Below, in pieces: positions 35,849-44,615 of a stretch of DNA of 64,000 nucleotides. The stretch is from CADCWK01 sp035944555 (GTDB taxonomy: Bacteria; Chloroflexota; Chloroflexia; Thermomicrobiales; UBA6265), in NCBI GenBank assembly GCA_035944555.1, contig DASZAY010000022.1:1-64000 (forward strand), in the 5' to 3' direction. The translations under genes were made by a program, and so were the position numbers. Below the pieces are notes generated by a model. The model was not told where the DNA came from. It worked only from the letters and a program-made list of their open reading frames with translations, and did no database searches. Each line of letters opens with the position of its first letter. The stretch's first letter is position 1.

Positions 35849-36766
35849 ATGACCACCGCCACGACCCCGACCTACCGACGGCCCAGGGGCAGAAGCTACG
35901 CATCGACCACGGCGCGCTGGGGCTTCCTCATGGTCGCGCCGTTGGTGATCGGGTTTACGGTCTTCTTCCTGATCGCGCTCGCCGCATCGTTCGTCCTCAG
36001 CTTCACCCAGTGGACCCTGCCAGCCACGCCGTCGTGGATCGGGACCCGCAACTACCAGGAGATCTGGGGGGACGCGGCGTTCCGGACTGCCCTTCGCAAC
36101 ACGTTCGCGATCGCCGTCCCCCTGATCATCATCCGGCTCATCCTGGCCCTGCTGCTGGCCGTCGCGCTGAACTCGAAGATCCGCTTCCGCGGCTTCTACC
36201 GCCTGATCTTCTTCCTGCCCGTGCTGACGATGCCGGTCGCGATCGGGCGAATCTGGCAGTGGCTGTTCGACCCCGGCTTCGGGCCGATCAATGCTGGGCT
36301 CGGCCGCCTTGGCCTTCCCCAGCCGGAATGGCTGCTCTACCCCGGGACCGCCACGGTCGCCGTGGTCATCGTGCTGCTCTGGAGCTCGGTCGGCTACGAC
36401 ATGATCATCTACCTGTCCGGCCTGCAGGGGATCCCGAAGGACCTCTATGACGCGGCGTCGGTCGACGGCGCGAACGGCTGGCGGCGCTTCCGCGACGTCA
36501 CCGTCCCGCTGCTCAGTCCGACGATCTTCTTCCTCTCGGTCATCGGGATCATCGGGGCGCTCCAGGTCTTCGACCTCGTCTACGTCATGACGCGGGTGGA
36601 GACGACGAACCGCCTGCCGACCGCGGTCTATTACATCTATGACACCGGCTTCGCGGACCGCCAGATGGGATACGCGACGGCCCTCGCGTGGGTGCTGCTC
36701 GCCATCATCCTGGTCTTCACGCTCATCCAGTTCGCCCTGCAGCGAAGGTGGGTCAATTACGCATGA
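35849..36766 (+). CDS. Sugar ABC transporter permease (MalF/UgpA type)
   Basis: 305 residues, six membrane segments. The ATPase-contact loop is YDAASVDGANGWRRFRDVTV followed by PLLSP, a normal EAA motif. The N-terminus has a short polar tail then FLMVAPLVIGFTVFFLIAL. ATG 35849 is used; a TTG at 35837 is also in frame. It overlaps the next permease gene by four bases, so the two are made together. Partner of the binding protein at 34351. Confidence 0.9.
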   Translation: MTTATTPTYRRPRGRSYASTTARWGFLMVAPLVIGFTVFFLIALAASFVLSFTQWTLPATPSWIGTRNYQEIWGDAAFRTALRNTFAIAVPLIIIRLILALLLAVALNSKIRFRGFYRLIFFLPVLTMPVAIGRIWQWLFDPGFGPINAGLGRLGLPQPEWLLYPGTATVAVVIVLLWSSVGYDMIIYLSGLQGIPKDLYDAASVDGANGWRRFRDVTVPLLSPTIFFLSVIGIIGALQVFDLVYVMTRVETTNRLPTAVYYIYDTGFADRQMGYATALAWVLLAIILVFTLIQFALQRRWVNYA

Positions 36767-37614
36767 CAGCTACGACGAGCCGGCGGCAGAAGCCGCTCCG
36801 CCACTATGTGGGCCGCGTTGCCCTCCATGGTGCGCTGCTGTCGCTGGGGTTCATCTTCATGCTCCCCTTCCTCTGGTCGATCTCGACGGCGCTCAAGCCC
36901 TTCACCGAGCTGTTCACGCCCAACCCGAAGTTCCTGCCGGGCAACGTCACCCTGGACAACTACCGGACCGTGCTGGAGCAGAGCGACTTCGGGCGCTACT
37001 ACGTCAACTCCATCGTCGTGACCGTCGCCCGCACGGTCGGGCAGGTCGCCATCGCGGCGGTCGCGGCCTTCGCCTTCTCCAACCTGCGGTTCCCCGGGCG
37101 GAACGTGATCTTCTTCGTCCTGCTGGCGGGCCTGATGGTGCCGGACCAGGTCCTGATCGTCCCGCGGTTCATCATCATGCGTGAGCTGGGGTGGTTCAAC
37201 ACCTACCAAGGGCTGATCGTGCCGCTGATCTTCAGCTCGTTCGGCGCGTTCATGCTGCGCCAGTACTTCCTCGGGATCTCGCGGGACTTCCAGGAGGCGG
37301 CGACGATCGAGGGGGCCAATCCCTTCCAGGTCTTCTGGCAGATCTACCTCCCGCTGGCCCGGCCGGCGCTGGCCGCGTTCGGCTTTCTCGCCTTCCTCGC
37401 CAGCTGGAACGAGTTCCTCTGGGGCCTGACGGTGACCAACAGTGCCGACATGCGGGTGATCCCGGTCGGGCTGGCGCTGCTGCAGGGCCAGTACTTCACG
37501 AACAACGCCGTGCTGCTCGCCGCGGCCAACCTCGCGACGATCCCCCTGTTCCTCGCGTTCCTGTTCTTCCAGAAGCATCTGATCGAAGGGATCACGCTCG
37601 GCGGAGTCAAGTAG
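36763..37614 (+). CDS. Sugar ABC transporter permease (MalG/UgpE type)
   Basis: 283 residues, six membrane segments. EAA-loop motif FQEAATIEGANPFQVFWQIY then LPLARPAL. The C-terminus HLIEGITLGGVK is typical of MalG-like permeases. It starts on an ATGA overlap with the first permease. Its stop codon forms part of a hairpin (37612-37638) that probably ends the transcript. Confidence 0.92.
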   Translation: MTATTSRRQKPLRHYVGRVALHGALLSLGFIFMLPFLWSISTALKPFTELFTPNPKFLPGNVTLDNYRTVLEQSDFGRYYVNSIVVTVARTVGQVAIAAVAAFAFSNLRFPGRNVIFFVLLAGLMVPDQVLIVPRFIIMRELGWFNTYQGLIVPLIFSSFGAFMLRQYFLGISRDFQEAATIEGANPFQVFWQIYLPLARPALAAFGFLAFLASWNEFLWGLTVTNSADMRVIPVGLALLQGQYFTNNAVLLAAANLATIPLFLAFLFFQKHLIEGITLGGVK

Positions 37615-37638
37615 CGCGGTTCGCGTGAGTCCGCGCTA
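37612..37638 (+). terminator. Hairpin at the end of the sugar ABC operon
   Basis: TAGCGCGG (37612-37619, including the stop codon) pairs with CCGCGCTA (37631-37638) across an 11-base loop. There is no T tract; position suggests a terminator. Confidence 0.5.
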
Positions 37639-37797
37639 TCCCGCCCAGATCACCCAGCGGCGCGATAGCGCGGGCGATTCACTCTGCTACAGTGTCACTT
37701 CTCTCGCGGTACCAAGCGCATGCCGTGCCCGGCGCCGGGCGGATGCCACTGACCGCCCCGGACGATACGCCCTTCCCGGTCCGAGTGGGCGTCCCGC

Positions 37798-39114
37798 GTG
37801 ACCACCATGCCCCAGCTGTCCCCGCTCCCGTCGACTGGCGTCGACGGGCATCCGGCGCGCTCCAGCCCGTCCCGGCTCCTGGCCGAGCCCAACTTCCGTC
37901 GCCTCTGGATGACGCAGATCTTCTCCAGCGGCGGGGAGGCCCTGTCCCGGATCGCGCTGCCGCTGCTGGTCTACGACCTGACCTCGTCCCCCGAGATGGT
38001 TGGCCTCATCGCCCTGGTGCTGATCTTTCCCCAGGTGCTGCTCGCGCCGATTACCGGGCTGCTCGCGGACCATCTGGACCGGCGGCGCCTGATGATCGCG
38101 GCGGACCTGTTCCGGCTGGTGCTCGTCGCCCTGATCCCCTTCACGACCGAGATCTGGCAACTGGCCGTCCTGACCGTCCTGGTCGCGGTCGGCAACGCGA
38201 CCGGCCGGCCGGCCGAGCTGGCCGCCGTGCCGTCGGTCGCCGGGCCGGAGCGCCTCGTCGCCGCGCTCTCGCTGATCCAGGTCTCCGGCGGCATCATCCG
38301 GATCGCCGCACCGGCGGCTGGCGCCGGGATCATCGCCCTGGCCGGGCCAGCGCCGGTCTTCCTGATCCAGGCGCTCTGCTTCGCCGGGTCGCTGATCGCC
38401 CTGCGCCGGCTGGTGATCCCGGCCGGAGACCGGGCGGATGCCGTCTCCTTCGCCCGGGGCACGATCGTCCGGACCGCCGGCCGCGAGATGCTCTCCGGTA
38501 TCCGGGCGATCCGCGATATCCCGATCGTGCGCGGGGTGACGGCGTCGGAGTCGCTGCACCAGATCGCCGTGGCCGCCATGACGGTGGCCGGGATCGTCTA
38601 CACGGAGGAGTCGCTGGACCTTGGCGACCGGGCGGGATCGGCCTACGCGCTCATGACGACCTCGATGGCGGCGGGGGCGGTCCTGGGAGCCTTCGTCGCG
38701 CACCGCGTCGAGCGGCGGACCGGACGCCCACGGATGATGGCGCTGGGCTACCTCGGCCCGTTCTTCCTCATGGCCGCCTTCGTCAGCCCACCGATGGCGG
38801 CTATCTACGCGGCGTGGTTCTGCTTCGGGTTCCTCGACGCGCTTGCCGTGATCTCGTTCCAGGCTTACCTCGCTGGGGCCGTGCCGGAGCGGTTGCGCGG
38901 TCGGGTCTATGCGGCCTGGGGAGCGGTCATCGCGCTGGCCAGTGCGCTGGCCTACCAGGGGATGGGACTCATAACGCCCGTCCTCGGCGCTCCGTACACC
39001 ATCGCCTTGGTTGGTCTCATCGTCGGGATTGGGGGGCCGCTGTCGCTCTGGGTGACGGGCGCCATCCGGTCAGTCCAGTCCGGGACGATCACTGCCGAAC
39101 CGCCGGTCCGCTGA
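37798..39114 (+). CDS. MFS transporter (EntS-like drug/siderophore exporter family)
   Basis: 438 residues with about 12 membrane segments. Family features: NFRRLWMTQIFSSGGEALSR, LPLLVYDLT, and the loop motif GLLADHLDRRRLMIAAD with a long central segment AELAAVPSVAGPERLVAALS typical of the MFS_3 group. Substrate unknown; such proteins export drugs, siderophores or peptides. Start is GTG 37798 or ATG 37807 nine bases later. It is separated from the ABC operon by a hairpin and about 160 nt, and ends at a shared terminator hairpin (39163-39192). Confidence 0.85.
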   Translation: MTTMPQLSPLPSTGVDGHPARSSPSRLLAEPNFRRLWMTQIFSSGGEALSRIALPLLVYDLTSSPEMVGLIALVLIFPQVLLAPITGLLADHLDRRRLMIAADLFRLVLVALIPFTTEIWQLAVLTVLVAVGNATGRPAELAAVPSVAGPERLVAALSLIQVSGGIIRIAAPAAGAGIIALAGPAPVFLIQALCFAGSLIALRRLVIPAGDRADAVSFARGTIVRTAGREMLSGIRAIRDIPIVRGVTASESLHQIAVAAMTVAGIVYTEESLDLGDRAGSAYALMTTSMAAGAVLGAFVAHRVERRTGRPRMMALGYLGPFFLMAAFVSPPMAAIYAAWFCFGFLDALAVISFQAYLAGAVPERLRGRVYAAWGAVIALASALAYQGMGLITPVLGAPYTIALVGLIVGIGGPLSLWVTGAIRSVQSGTITAEPPVR

Positions 39115-39162
39115 GCGCGCGCCGTCAGGTCCTCGTCATCCCTGACGCAACTGGGTGTGAAA

Positions 39163-39192
39163 GAGGGCGACCGCTGGTCTGCGGTCGCCCTC
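39163..39192. terminator. Bidirectional hairpin terminator
   Basis: GAGGGCGACCGC (39163-39174) and GCGGTCGCCCTC (39181-39192) form a perfect 12-bp stem with loop TGGTCT. It lies between convergent genes ending at 39114 and 39267. Confidence 0.8.
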
Positions 39193-39266
39193 TCCCGTGG
39201 AATGCGAGTGAGCATCTTCTGCGGCAGCGGGCGCCCCCGGATAACGCAGCCCAGCCCAGCCCGTCG

Positions 39267-39950
39267 CTAGTACAGGATGCTCCGGTACTCCTCCTGCCGC
39301 TTGCCCTGGCTCTCGTCGGGCGCCGGCAGATCCTTCTGCTGAGCCATGATCGCGCCCAGGGTGGGGATCGTGTCCGGGTCCGGCCACTGGTCCGGCTTCC
39401 ACATCCCCGCGCGCAGGAACGCCCGCGCGCAGTGCATGTAGACCTCGTCGATCTCGACGATCGTGGCCAGCTTCGGCGCCTTGCCCTGAACCAGCATCGT
39501 GCCCAGCAGTTCCGGGTCCGCCGTCACGAACGCGCGACCATTGATTCGCAGCGTCTCATCCAGGCCAGGGATGATGAAGATCAGCCCCATGTGCGGGTTC
39601 TGGATGACGTTGCGGTGCCCGTCCACCCGCCGGTTACCCGGCCGATCCGGGATCGCCAGCGTCCGCTCGTCGATCACGACGACCGCTCCGGACGGGTCAC
39701 CCTTGGGCGAGACGTCGCAGTTGCCCGCGCCATCGGCCGTGGCGGTCAGGAAGAACGGCGCCGCCCGGACGAAGTCCATGATCAACGGCGTCATGTACGA
39801 GGTGTGCTTGTCCCGGATCATCGGATGCGGTTCGCCGCAGATGGCGTAGACCTCGTCCTCGGACTGCAGGCGGCCCGCCCGGAGTCGCTCGAGCAGATCC
39901 GATCCGACGAGCGTCCCGCCGGACTCCGTCCCGATCACCATTGTCGCCAT
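39267..39950 (-). CDS. Pyridoxamine 5-phosphate oxidase-related flavin-binding protein
   Basis: 227 residues, split-barrel fold of the PNPOx-like superfamily (FMN or F420 binders). Recognisable pieces are FFLTATADGAGNCDVSPKGD, LAIPDRPGNRRVDGHRNVIQ and GLIFIIPGLDETLRINGRAF, which match the subgroup often labelled MSMEG_1061-like. It may detoxify or reduce small molecules; the substrate is unknown. ATG 39950 is preceded by GGAGAACGG; the frame also stays open to 40013. It lies downstream of, but is spaced from, the FAD oxidoreductase operon on the same strand. Confidence 0.8.
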   Translation of the reverse strand: MATMVIGTESGGTLVGSDLLERLRAGRLQSEDEVYAICGEPHPMIRDKHTSYMTPLIMDFVRAAPFFLTATADGAGNCDVSPKGDPSGAVVVIDERTLAIPDRPGNRRVDGHRNVIQNPHMGLIFIIPGLDETLRINGRAFVTADPELLGTMLVQGKAPKLATIVEIDEVYMHCARAFLRAGMWKPDQWPDPDTIPTLGAIMAQQKDLPAPDESQGKRQEEYRSILY

Positions 39951-40081
39951 CGCGCTATCCCGTTCTCCCGGTTTGGGTCCAGCACTCAGCTCGCCTGCAA
40001 GAAGTCCGACCATTATATTCGGCTAAGGACACGAAGCTGACCGGATGGATCCGCATCAGGTTCGGAAGGACACAAGGGCAG

Positions 40082-41503
40082 TCAGGGCTGGAACGCCGCC
40101 GTTCGCTGCGCCGTTTCCTCGCCAAGGTAGGCTCCCTGCCGGACGAGAGTCCATTGCAGCCGGTCCGCCGGCACGTGGCGCGGCTGCTGGCGGTGCTCGA
40201 CGGCGATGGCTGCTGCAGTCCCTGCCGCTTCACCCAGCGCGAAGGCAGGCGGCATCACCCGGACCGCACCCAGCGCCTCGTGGTCGGCCGAGATACATCG
40301 GCCGGCGACGAGCAGCCCATCCATCCCCTTCGGCACCATCGTCCGATACGGGATCTGGTAGACATTAGCGATCTCGATCTCGCCGGTCGTCCCACCGCCG
40401 GCGTCGGTCGGGCTGTGAATGTCGACCGGATAGCCGCAGAGAACAACTGTGTCGTCGAAGGCCCGGCCGCTCTGCAGATCCTCGATTGCGAGGGTGTACT
40501 CACCAACGATCCGGCGCGTCTCCCGGACGCCCATCGTCGCGGCCGTGTCCATGAGCTCGCAGCGCTCGAATCCCGGCAGCCGCGTCCGGAAGAACCGCAT
40601 TAATTCCTCGACCTGCCGCCGCCCCTCGATCTCGGCCGTCGTGAGATCTGCGGCGCTGGTGCCGTCCAGCCGCTGGAGCCGGGTCGTGTTGATCCGCCAG
40701 ACGCCGGGCTTAAGCGTCTTGTACATGCCGATCCCTCGACGCGGGATCGTGAACTCCCCCTTCTCCCGCGCCTCGGCCACGATACTGGCGAAGGGGCGGA
40801 AGTCGTCCGGGTGATTCGCCACGTACTCCTCGACGACCGCGTCGTCGACGCCCGAAATCCGGAAGAACAGGGTCATTGGCTGGGTCAGCCCGTCCTCGTC
40901 CCGGCCCTGGACTGTCTCGACACCCGCCCGGTAGGCGACATCGCCATCTGCCGAACAGTCGATCGTGATTCCGGCGCGCCACGCCTCGAACCCCGACTTA
41001 CTGATCGTCACGACCCCGGTGACCCGGCCACCCTCGACGATCGTGTCAGCGAACTGCGTGTGGAGCCGGACGTGGACGCCCGCCTCGAGCAGCATTTCCA
41101 TCGCTACCCGCTTGACGGCCTCCGGCTCGAACGGCGTGACCTTGTCGTGCCCGTACTCAATGAAGCCACAGTACGGCGAGCTCGCTGGCACCTTGGACGG
41201 GTGAATTGCGTCGCCAGACTCCTCCATCCGGAGAATCATCTCTTCAAAGATGCCCTTGATCAGCTGCTGCTGGCCGTCGAGGCTGTAGGACGTCATGCAC
41301 GGCCCGACCAGTCCGCTCGTCAGGTTGCCGCCGAGCGAGCCGTACCGCTCGATCAGCGTCGTCTCCGCACCATTGCGGGCGGCAGCCAAGGCAGCGGCGA
41401 TCCCGGCCGGACCGCCGCCGACGACGAGGACCTCGCCGGCATCATGGACCGGGATGTCCCGGGAAAGGGTGTACGTGGAACGCGGCTCGTCGGCGACCGT
41501 CAT
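40082..41503 (-). CDS. FAD-dependent oxidoreductase (FAD_oxidored family)
   Basis: 473 residues. Starts with the dinucleotide-binding motif VLVVGGGPAGIAAALAAARN then ERYGSLGGNLTSGLVGPCM. Later GITIDCSADGDVAYRAG and the C-terminal FAD site MDGLLVAGRCISADHEALGA. The family oxidises or reduces diverse substrates, often in sugar or polyol catabolism. The ATG at 41503 has AGGAGAAG nine bases upstream; the frame is open farther but without support. It is the last gene of the operon 46217-40082, behind an aldo-keto reductase, suggesting consecutive redox steps on an imported compound. Confidence 0.85.
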   Translation of the reverse strand: MTVADEPRSTYTLSRDIPVHDAGEVLVVGGGPAGIAAALAAARNGAETTLIERYGSLGGNLTSGLVGPCMTSYSLDGQQQLIKGIFEEMILRMEESGDAIHPSKVPASSPYCGFIEYGHDKVTPFEPEAVKRVAMEMLLEAGVHVRLHTQFADTIVEGGRVTGVVTISKSGFEAWRAGITIDCSADGDVAYRAGVETVQGRDEDGLTQPMTLFFRISGVDDAVVEEYVANHPDDFRPFASIVAEAREKGEFTIPRRGIGMYKTLKPGVWRINTTRLQRLDGTSAADLTTAEIEGRRQVEELMRFFRTRLPGFERCELMDTAATMGVRETRRIVGEYTLAIEDLQSGRAFDDTVVLCGYPVDIHSPTDAGGGTTGEIEIANVYQIPYRTMVPKGMDGLLVAGRCISADHEALGAVRVMPPAFALGEAAGTAAAIAVEHRQQPRHVPADRLQWTLVRQGAYLGEETAQRTAAFQP

Positions 41504-41574
41504 CGGGGTGCTTCTCCTGGGGATGGACGGGATGGGGACGTCAGCAGGGGTGGAACGACCAGACACGGTGAGGA

Positions 41575-42576
41575 TCAGGTCAGCATCTCGGTGGTCCTCC
41601 CGGCGGCACCGGCCATGATGTCGTCGATCAGCGCGAGGGTTTCGGGAGCGAGGTGGAGATCCATCGCCGCGGCCGAATCCGTGATCTCGGCCGCCGTCCG
41701 GGCGCCGCAAAGCGCGGCGGTCACGGTCGGATTGGTCAGCACCCAGGCGATCGCCAGCCGGGGCAGCGTTGTCCCCACATCGGCGGCCAGCGCGGCCAGC
41801 CGGTCGACCACAGCATGGTTGGCCTCGCGGTTGTCCGGCGTGAGCAACGCCTGCCCGAAGATCATTCCACTGGCCCGCCAGTCGGCCGGATCAAACACGG
41901 TTTCGCGCGTGATGGCGCCGGACAGCAGGCCATGCCCGAGCGGACCGTAGGCCATCGCGCCCATCCCCAGGTCGTCGCAGACCGGGAATGACGAGGTGGC
42001 CCAGCGATCGTCAAACAGGTGATAGCTGACCTGGTTGGCCACCAGCCGCTCGGTCGTCAGGTGCGCCGCCGCCTCGCGGATCTGCTCGCCGGTGAAGTTG
42101 CAGACGGCGATCGCCCGCGCCCGTCCTGACCGGACGACGTCCTCGAGGATCGGCATCGTCTCGGTCAGCGGGGTTTCGGTATCCGGCCAGTGGATGGCGT
42201 AGATGTCGACGTAATCGGTCCGAAGCCGGCGCAGGCTCTCGTCCAGCCGGGCGAACAGGTAATCACGATCGGAGCGCCGCCCCAGCACGTGCGACCCGTC
42301 GTCCCAGATCAGTCCGCCCTTGGTCACGATGGTGACGCGGTCGCGGTGTCCCTCCATCGCCTGCCCGAGCAGTTCTTCAGCGTGCCCGGCACCATAGGAA
42401 GGTGCCGTGTCGAATAAGGTCACCCCGGCCTCCCGGGCGGCGTCGAGTGCCCGGAGCGCCTCGGCGTCATCCGACGAGCCGTAGCGGGCCCCGCCGATCG
42501 GCCACGTACCGAACCCGACCGGCGCTACCCCGATCCCGCTGGTGCCGAACTGCCGCATCCCTGTCATGGTCGTCAC
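41575..42576 (-). CDS. Aldo/keto reductase
   Basis: 333 residues, TIM-barrel NADPH-dependent oxidoreductase. The catalytic tetrad is visible: Asp and Tyr in TLFDTAPSYGAGHAEELLG, Lys in VTIVTKGG, His in YAIHWPD. VGFGTWPIGG is typical of the N-terminus. Start GTG 42576 follows GAGAGGGG. It lies 50 nt after the ABC permease gene on the same strand. Likely acts on a sugar or aldehyde taken up by the ABC system; the substrate is inferred only from context. Confidence 0.9.
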   Translation of the reverse strand: MTTMTGMRQFGTSGIGVAPVGFGTWPIGGARYGSSDDAEALRALDAAREAGVTLFDTAPSYGAGHAEELLGQAMEGHRDRVTIVTKGGLIWDDGSHVLGRRSDRDYLFARLDESLRRLRTDYVDIYAIHWPDTETPLTETMPILEDVVRSGRARAIAVCNFTGEQIREAAAHLTTERLVANQVSYHLFDDRWATSSFPVCDDLGMGAMAYGPLGHGLLSGAITRETVFDPADWRASGMIFGQALLTPDNREANHAVVDRLAALAADVGTTLPRLAIAWVLTNPTVTAALCGARTAAEITDSAAAMDLHLAPETLALIDDIMAGAAGRTTEMLT

Positions 42577-42625
42577 GGTCGCGCCCCTCTCCCTTCGCAC
42601 ATTGCGTTGCTGTTACCAACTCCGC

Positions 42626-43576
42626 TTACCCGAGCTGGCCTGAACGCGGGTCCAGCCAGTCCCGGAGTCGGTCGCCGAACAACCCGACCGAAAGCACGAC
42701 GATGCTCAGCGCCAGTCCCGGCATCGTCGCGATCCACCAGGCGTTGGACAGGTAGTCGCGGCCGTTGGCGACCGTCTGACCCCACGACGGCTGGTCGGGC
42801 GGCGTTCCGAGGCCGAGGAAGCTCAGCGACGCCTCGGCGATGATCACCAACCCGACCTCGACGGTTGCGATCACGATCAGCGGGCCGAGCGTCGCGGGAA
42901 CGACGTGGCGGACCAGCAACCGCGACGGCGTGGCACCGATCGACCGGGCTGCGGTGACGTACTCCCGCTCCTTGGCCGCCAGCGTCGCGGCCCGGGCCAC
43001 GCGGCCGAAGGTCACCCAGCGGGTCAGGGCCAGCGCGAGGATCACGTTGGTCACGCTCGGGCCGATCACGGCGGCGAGCAGGATCGCAAGCAGGATCGAC
43101 GGGAATGCCAGCTGGATGTCGGCAATCCGCATGATCACCGTGTCGACCCAGCCGCCGAACCAGCCGGCCAGTACGCCGAGCAGCATCCCGATCAGGCCGG
43201 CGATCGCGACCGTCGCGGCACCGACGAGCAGCGAGATCCGCGCGCCCTGAATCACCTGAGCCAGAATGTCCCGTCCAACCTGGTCGGTCCCGAGCAGCGC
43301 CGTCGAGCCATCGCGCAACTCGGCCAGTGGGGCCTTGAGCCGGTCACCGGTCCGAACCGAGAGGGTGCTGTACTCGACGACCATGGGTCCGAAGATCGCG
43401 ATCAGCGCGAAGACGATGATCGGCATCCCCCAGAGCAGCAAGCTGATCCGCTCCCGCCGGCGCCGCTGTGCCGCAGCCGACGTGCGGCGACCGCGGAGGC
43501 CGCGGCCGCCCACTCCAGACTGGTCCCCGGCGGGCGGGGCGGTATCCGGCGCGGCCTGGGCGATTGACGACGTCAT
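42626..43576 (-). CDS. Peptide-type ABC transporter permease (DppC/OppC)
   Basis: 316 residues, six membrane segments preceded by a 45-residue polar tail rich in Arg and Gly. Marks: LLGTDQVGRDILAQVIQGAR (typical DppC), the EAA-like loop AARSIGATPSRLLVRHVVPA, and EASLSFLGLGTPPDQPSWGQ. ATG 43576 has GGAAGGA at good spacing; an upstream ATG at 43600 is possible. Works with the DppB-like gene just upstream and the binding protein at 44616. Confidence 0.92.
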   Translation of the reverse strand: MTSSIAQAAPDTAPPAGDQSGVGGRGLRGRRTSAAAQRRRRERISLLLWGMPIIVFALIAIFGPMVVEYSTLSVRTGDRLKAPLAELRDGSTALLGTDQVGRDILAQVIQGARISLLVGAATVAIAGLIGMLLGVLAGWFGGWVDTVIMRIADIQLAFPSILLAILLAAVIGPSVTNVILALALTRWVTFGRVARAATLAAKEREYVTAARSIGATPSRLLVRHVVPATLGPLIVIATVEVGLVIIAEASLSFLGLGTPPDQPSWGQTVANGRDYLSNAWWIATMPGLALSIVVLSVGLFGDRLRDWLDPRSGQLG

Positions 43577-43609
43577 CGTTCGTCCTTCCGTGGTCTCCAT
43601 GCGGCGCCC

Positions 43610-44530
43610 CTATCCGAGCCGGATCCGCGGGTCCAGCAAGCCGTAGCTGAGATCGACCAGCAGGTTGATCAGGACGAAGGTCGCCGTTATCAGGAGGATC
43701 ACCGCCTGGATCACCGGGTAGTCGCGGTTGTCAATCGCCTCGACCAGCAGCCGGCCGATCCCCGGCCAGGCGAAGACCGTCTCGACGATCACGGCGCCGC
43801 CAAGAAGGTTGCCGGCCTGCAGGCCGATCATCGTGATGACCGGGATCAGCATGTTCCGCATCGCGTGGCCACGGAGCACCCGTTCCGGCGCCAACCCCTT
43901 GGCCCGGGCCGTCCGGATGTAGTCCTCGACCAACACATCGACCAGTCCACTGCGGACAAGCCGGGTCATCACCCCAACCAGCGGCAGCGCCAATGTCAGG
44001 GCCGGCAGCACCAGGTGGCTGATCGAATCCGACCCGGCGGATGGCAACCAGCGCAGTTCCCGGGCGAAGACGAGGATGAAGACAATCCCCAGCCAGAACG
44101 ACGGCACCGACTGCCCAACCAGCGAGACGACCGAGACCAGCCGATCGACGATCGACCGCGGCTGGAGCGCGGCCAGGATGCCGAGGGGAAAGCTGATCGC
44201 CAGCGCCATGACCAGCGCGACCGCCGCGAGCAGGGCCGTCTGGCCGATCCGGGCTGCCACCTCGCCGGCGGCCGAGCGGTTGACCCGGAGCGAGTCCCCG
44301 AAGTCCAGCCTGACAACATCCGTGAGGAACGTGCCGTACTGGGCGATCAACGACTGGTCCAGCCCCAGCCGACTCTGTAGCGCCGCGACGTCCTCCTCCG
44401 TCGCGGTCGCACCAAGCATCAGCTGGGCGGGATCGCCGGGGAGGACCCGGACGGCGATGAAGACGATCGTCAGCGCGCCCCAGAGCACGAAGACGGAGTA
44501 CCCGAGGCGCCGCAGGACGTAGCCTGTCAT
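43610..44530 (-). CDS. Peptide-type ABC transporter permease (DppB/OppB)
   Basis: 306 residues, six membrane segments. Starts MTGYVLRRLGYSVFVLWGAL with RVLPGDPA, the classic DppB opening. The ATPase-contact loop is RTARAKGLAPERVLRGHAMR. The C-terminus LVDLSYGLLDPRIRLG is also typical. It follows the binding-protein gene in the same direction. No DppD/DppF-type ATPase genes occur in the operon. Confidence 0.92.
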   Translation of the reverse strand: MTGYVLRRLGYSVFVLWGALTIVFIAVRVLPGDPAQLMLGATATEEDVAALQSRLGLDQSLIAQYGTFLTDVVRLDFGDSLRVNRSAAGEVAARIGQTALLAAVALVMALAISFPLGILAALQPRSIVDRLVSVVSLVGQSVPSFWLGIVFILVFARELRWLPSAGSDSISHLVLPALTLALPLVGVMTRLVRSGLVDVLVEDYIRTARAKGLAPERVLRGHAMRNMLIPVITMIGLQAGNLLGGAVIVETVFAWPGIGRLLVEAIDNRDYPVIQAVILLITATFVLINLLVDLSYGLLDPRIRLG

Positions 44531-44615
44531 GGGATCACCGGGAGGGGCGGGGACGGCCGCGCGCCGGGCCGGCCGGGCCATGCGCAGCCATCCCCGCGTT
44601 GGACGACGGGGTAGA

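Noticed and set aside
37692..40040. Long plus-strand open frame across the MFS gene and the flavin protein
   Set aside because: It reads through the MFS gene in the wrong frame, crosses a terminator hairpin and then runs antisense to the next gene. Composition is Arg/Pro/Gly-rich without hydrophobic pattern.
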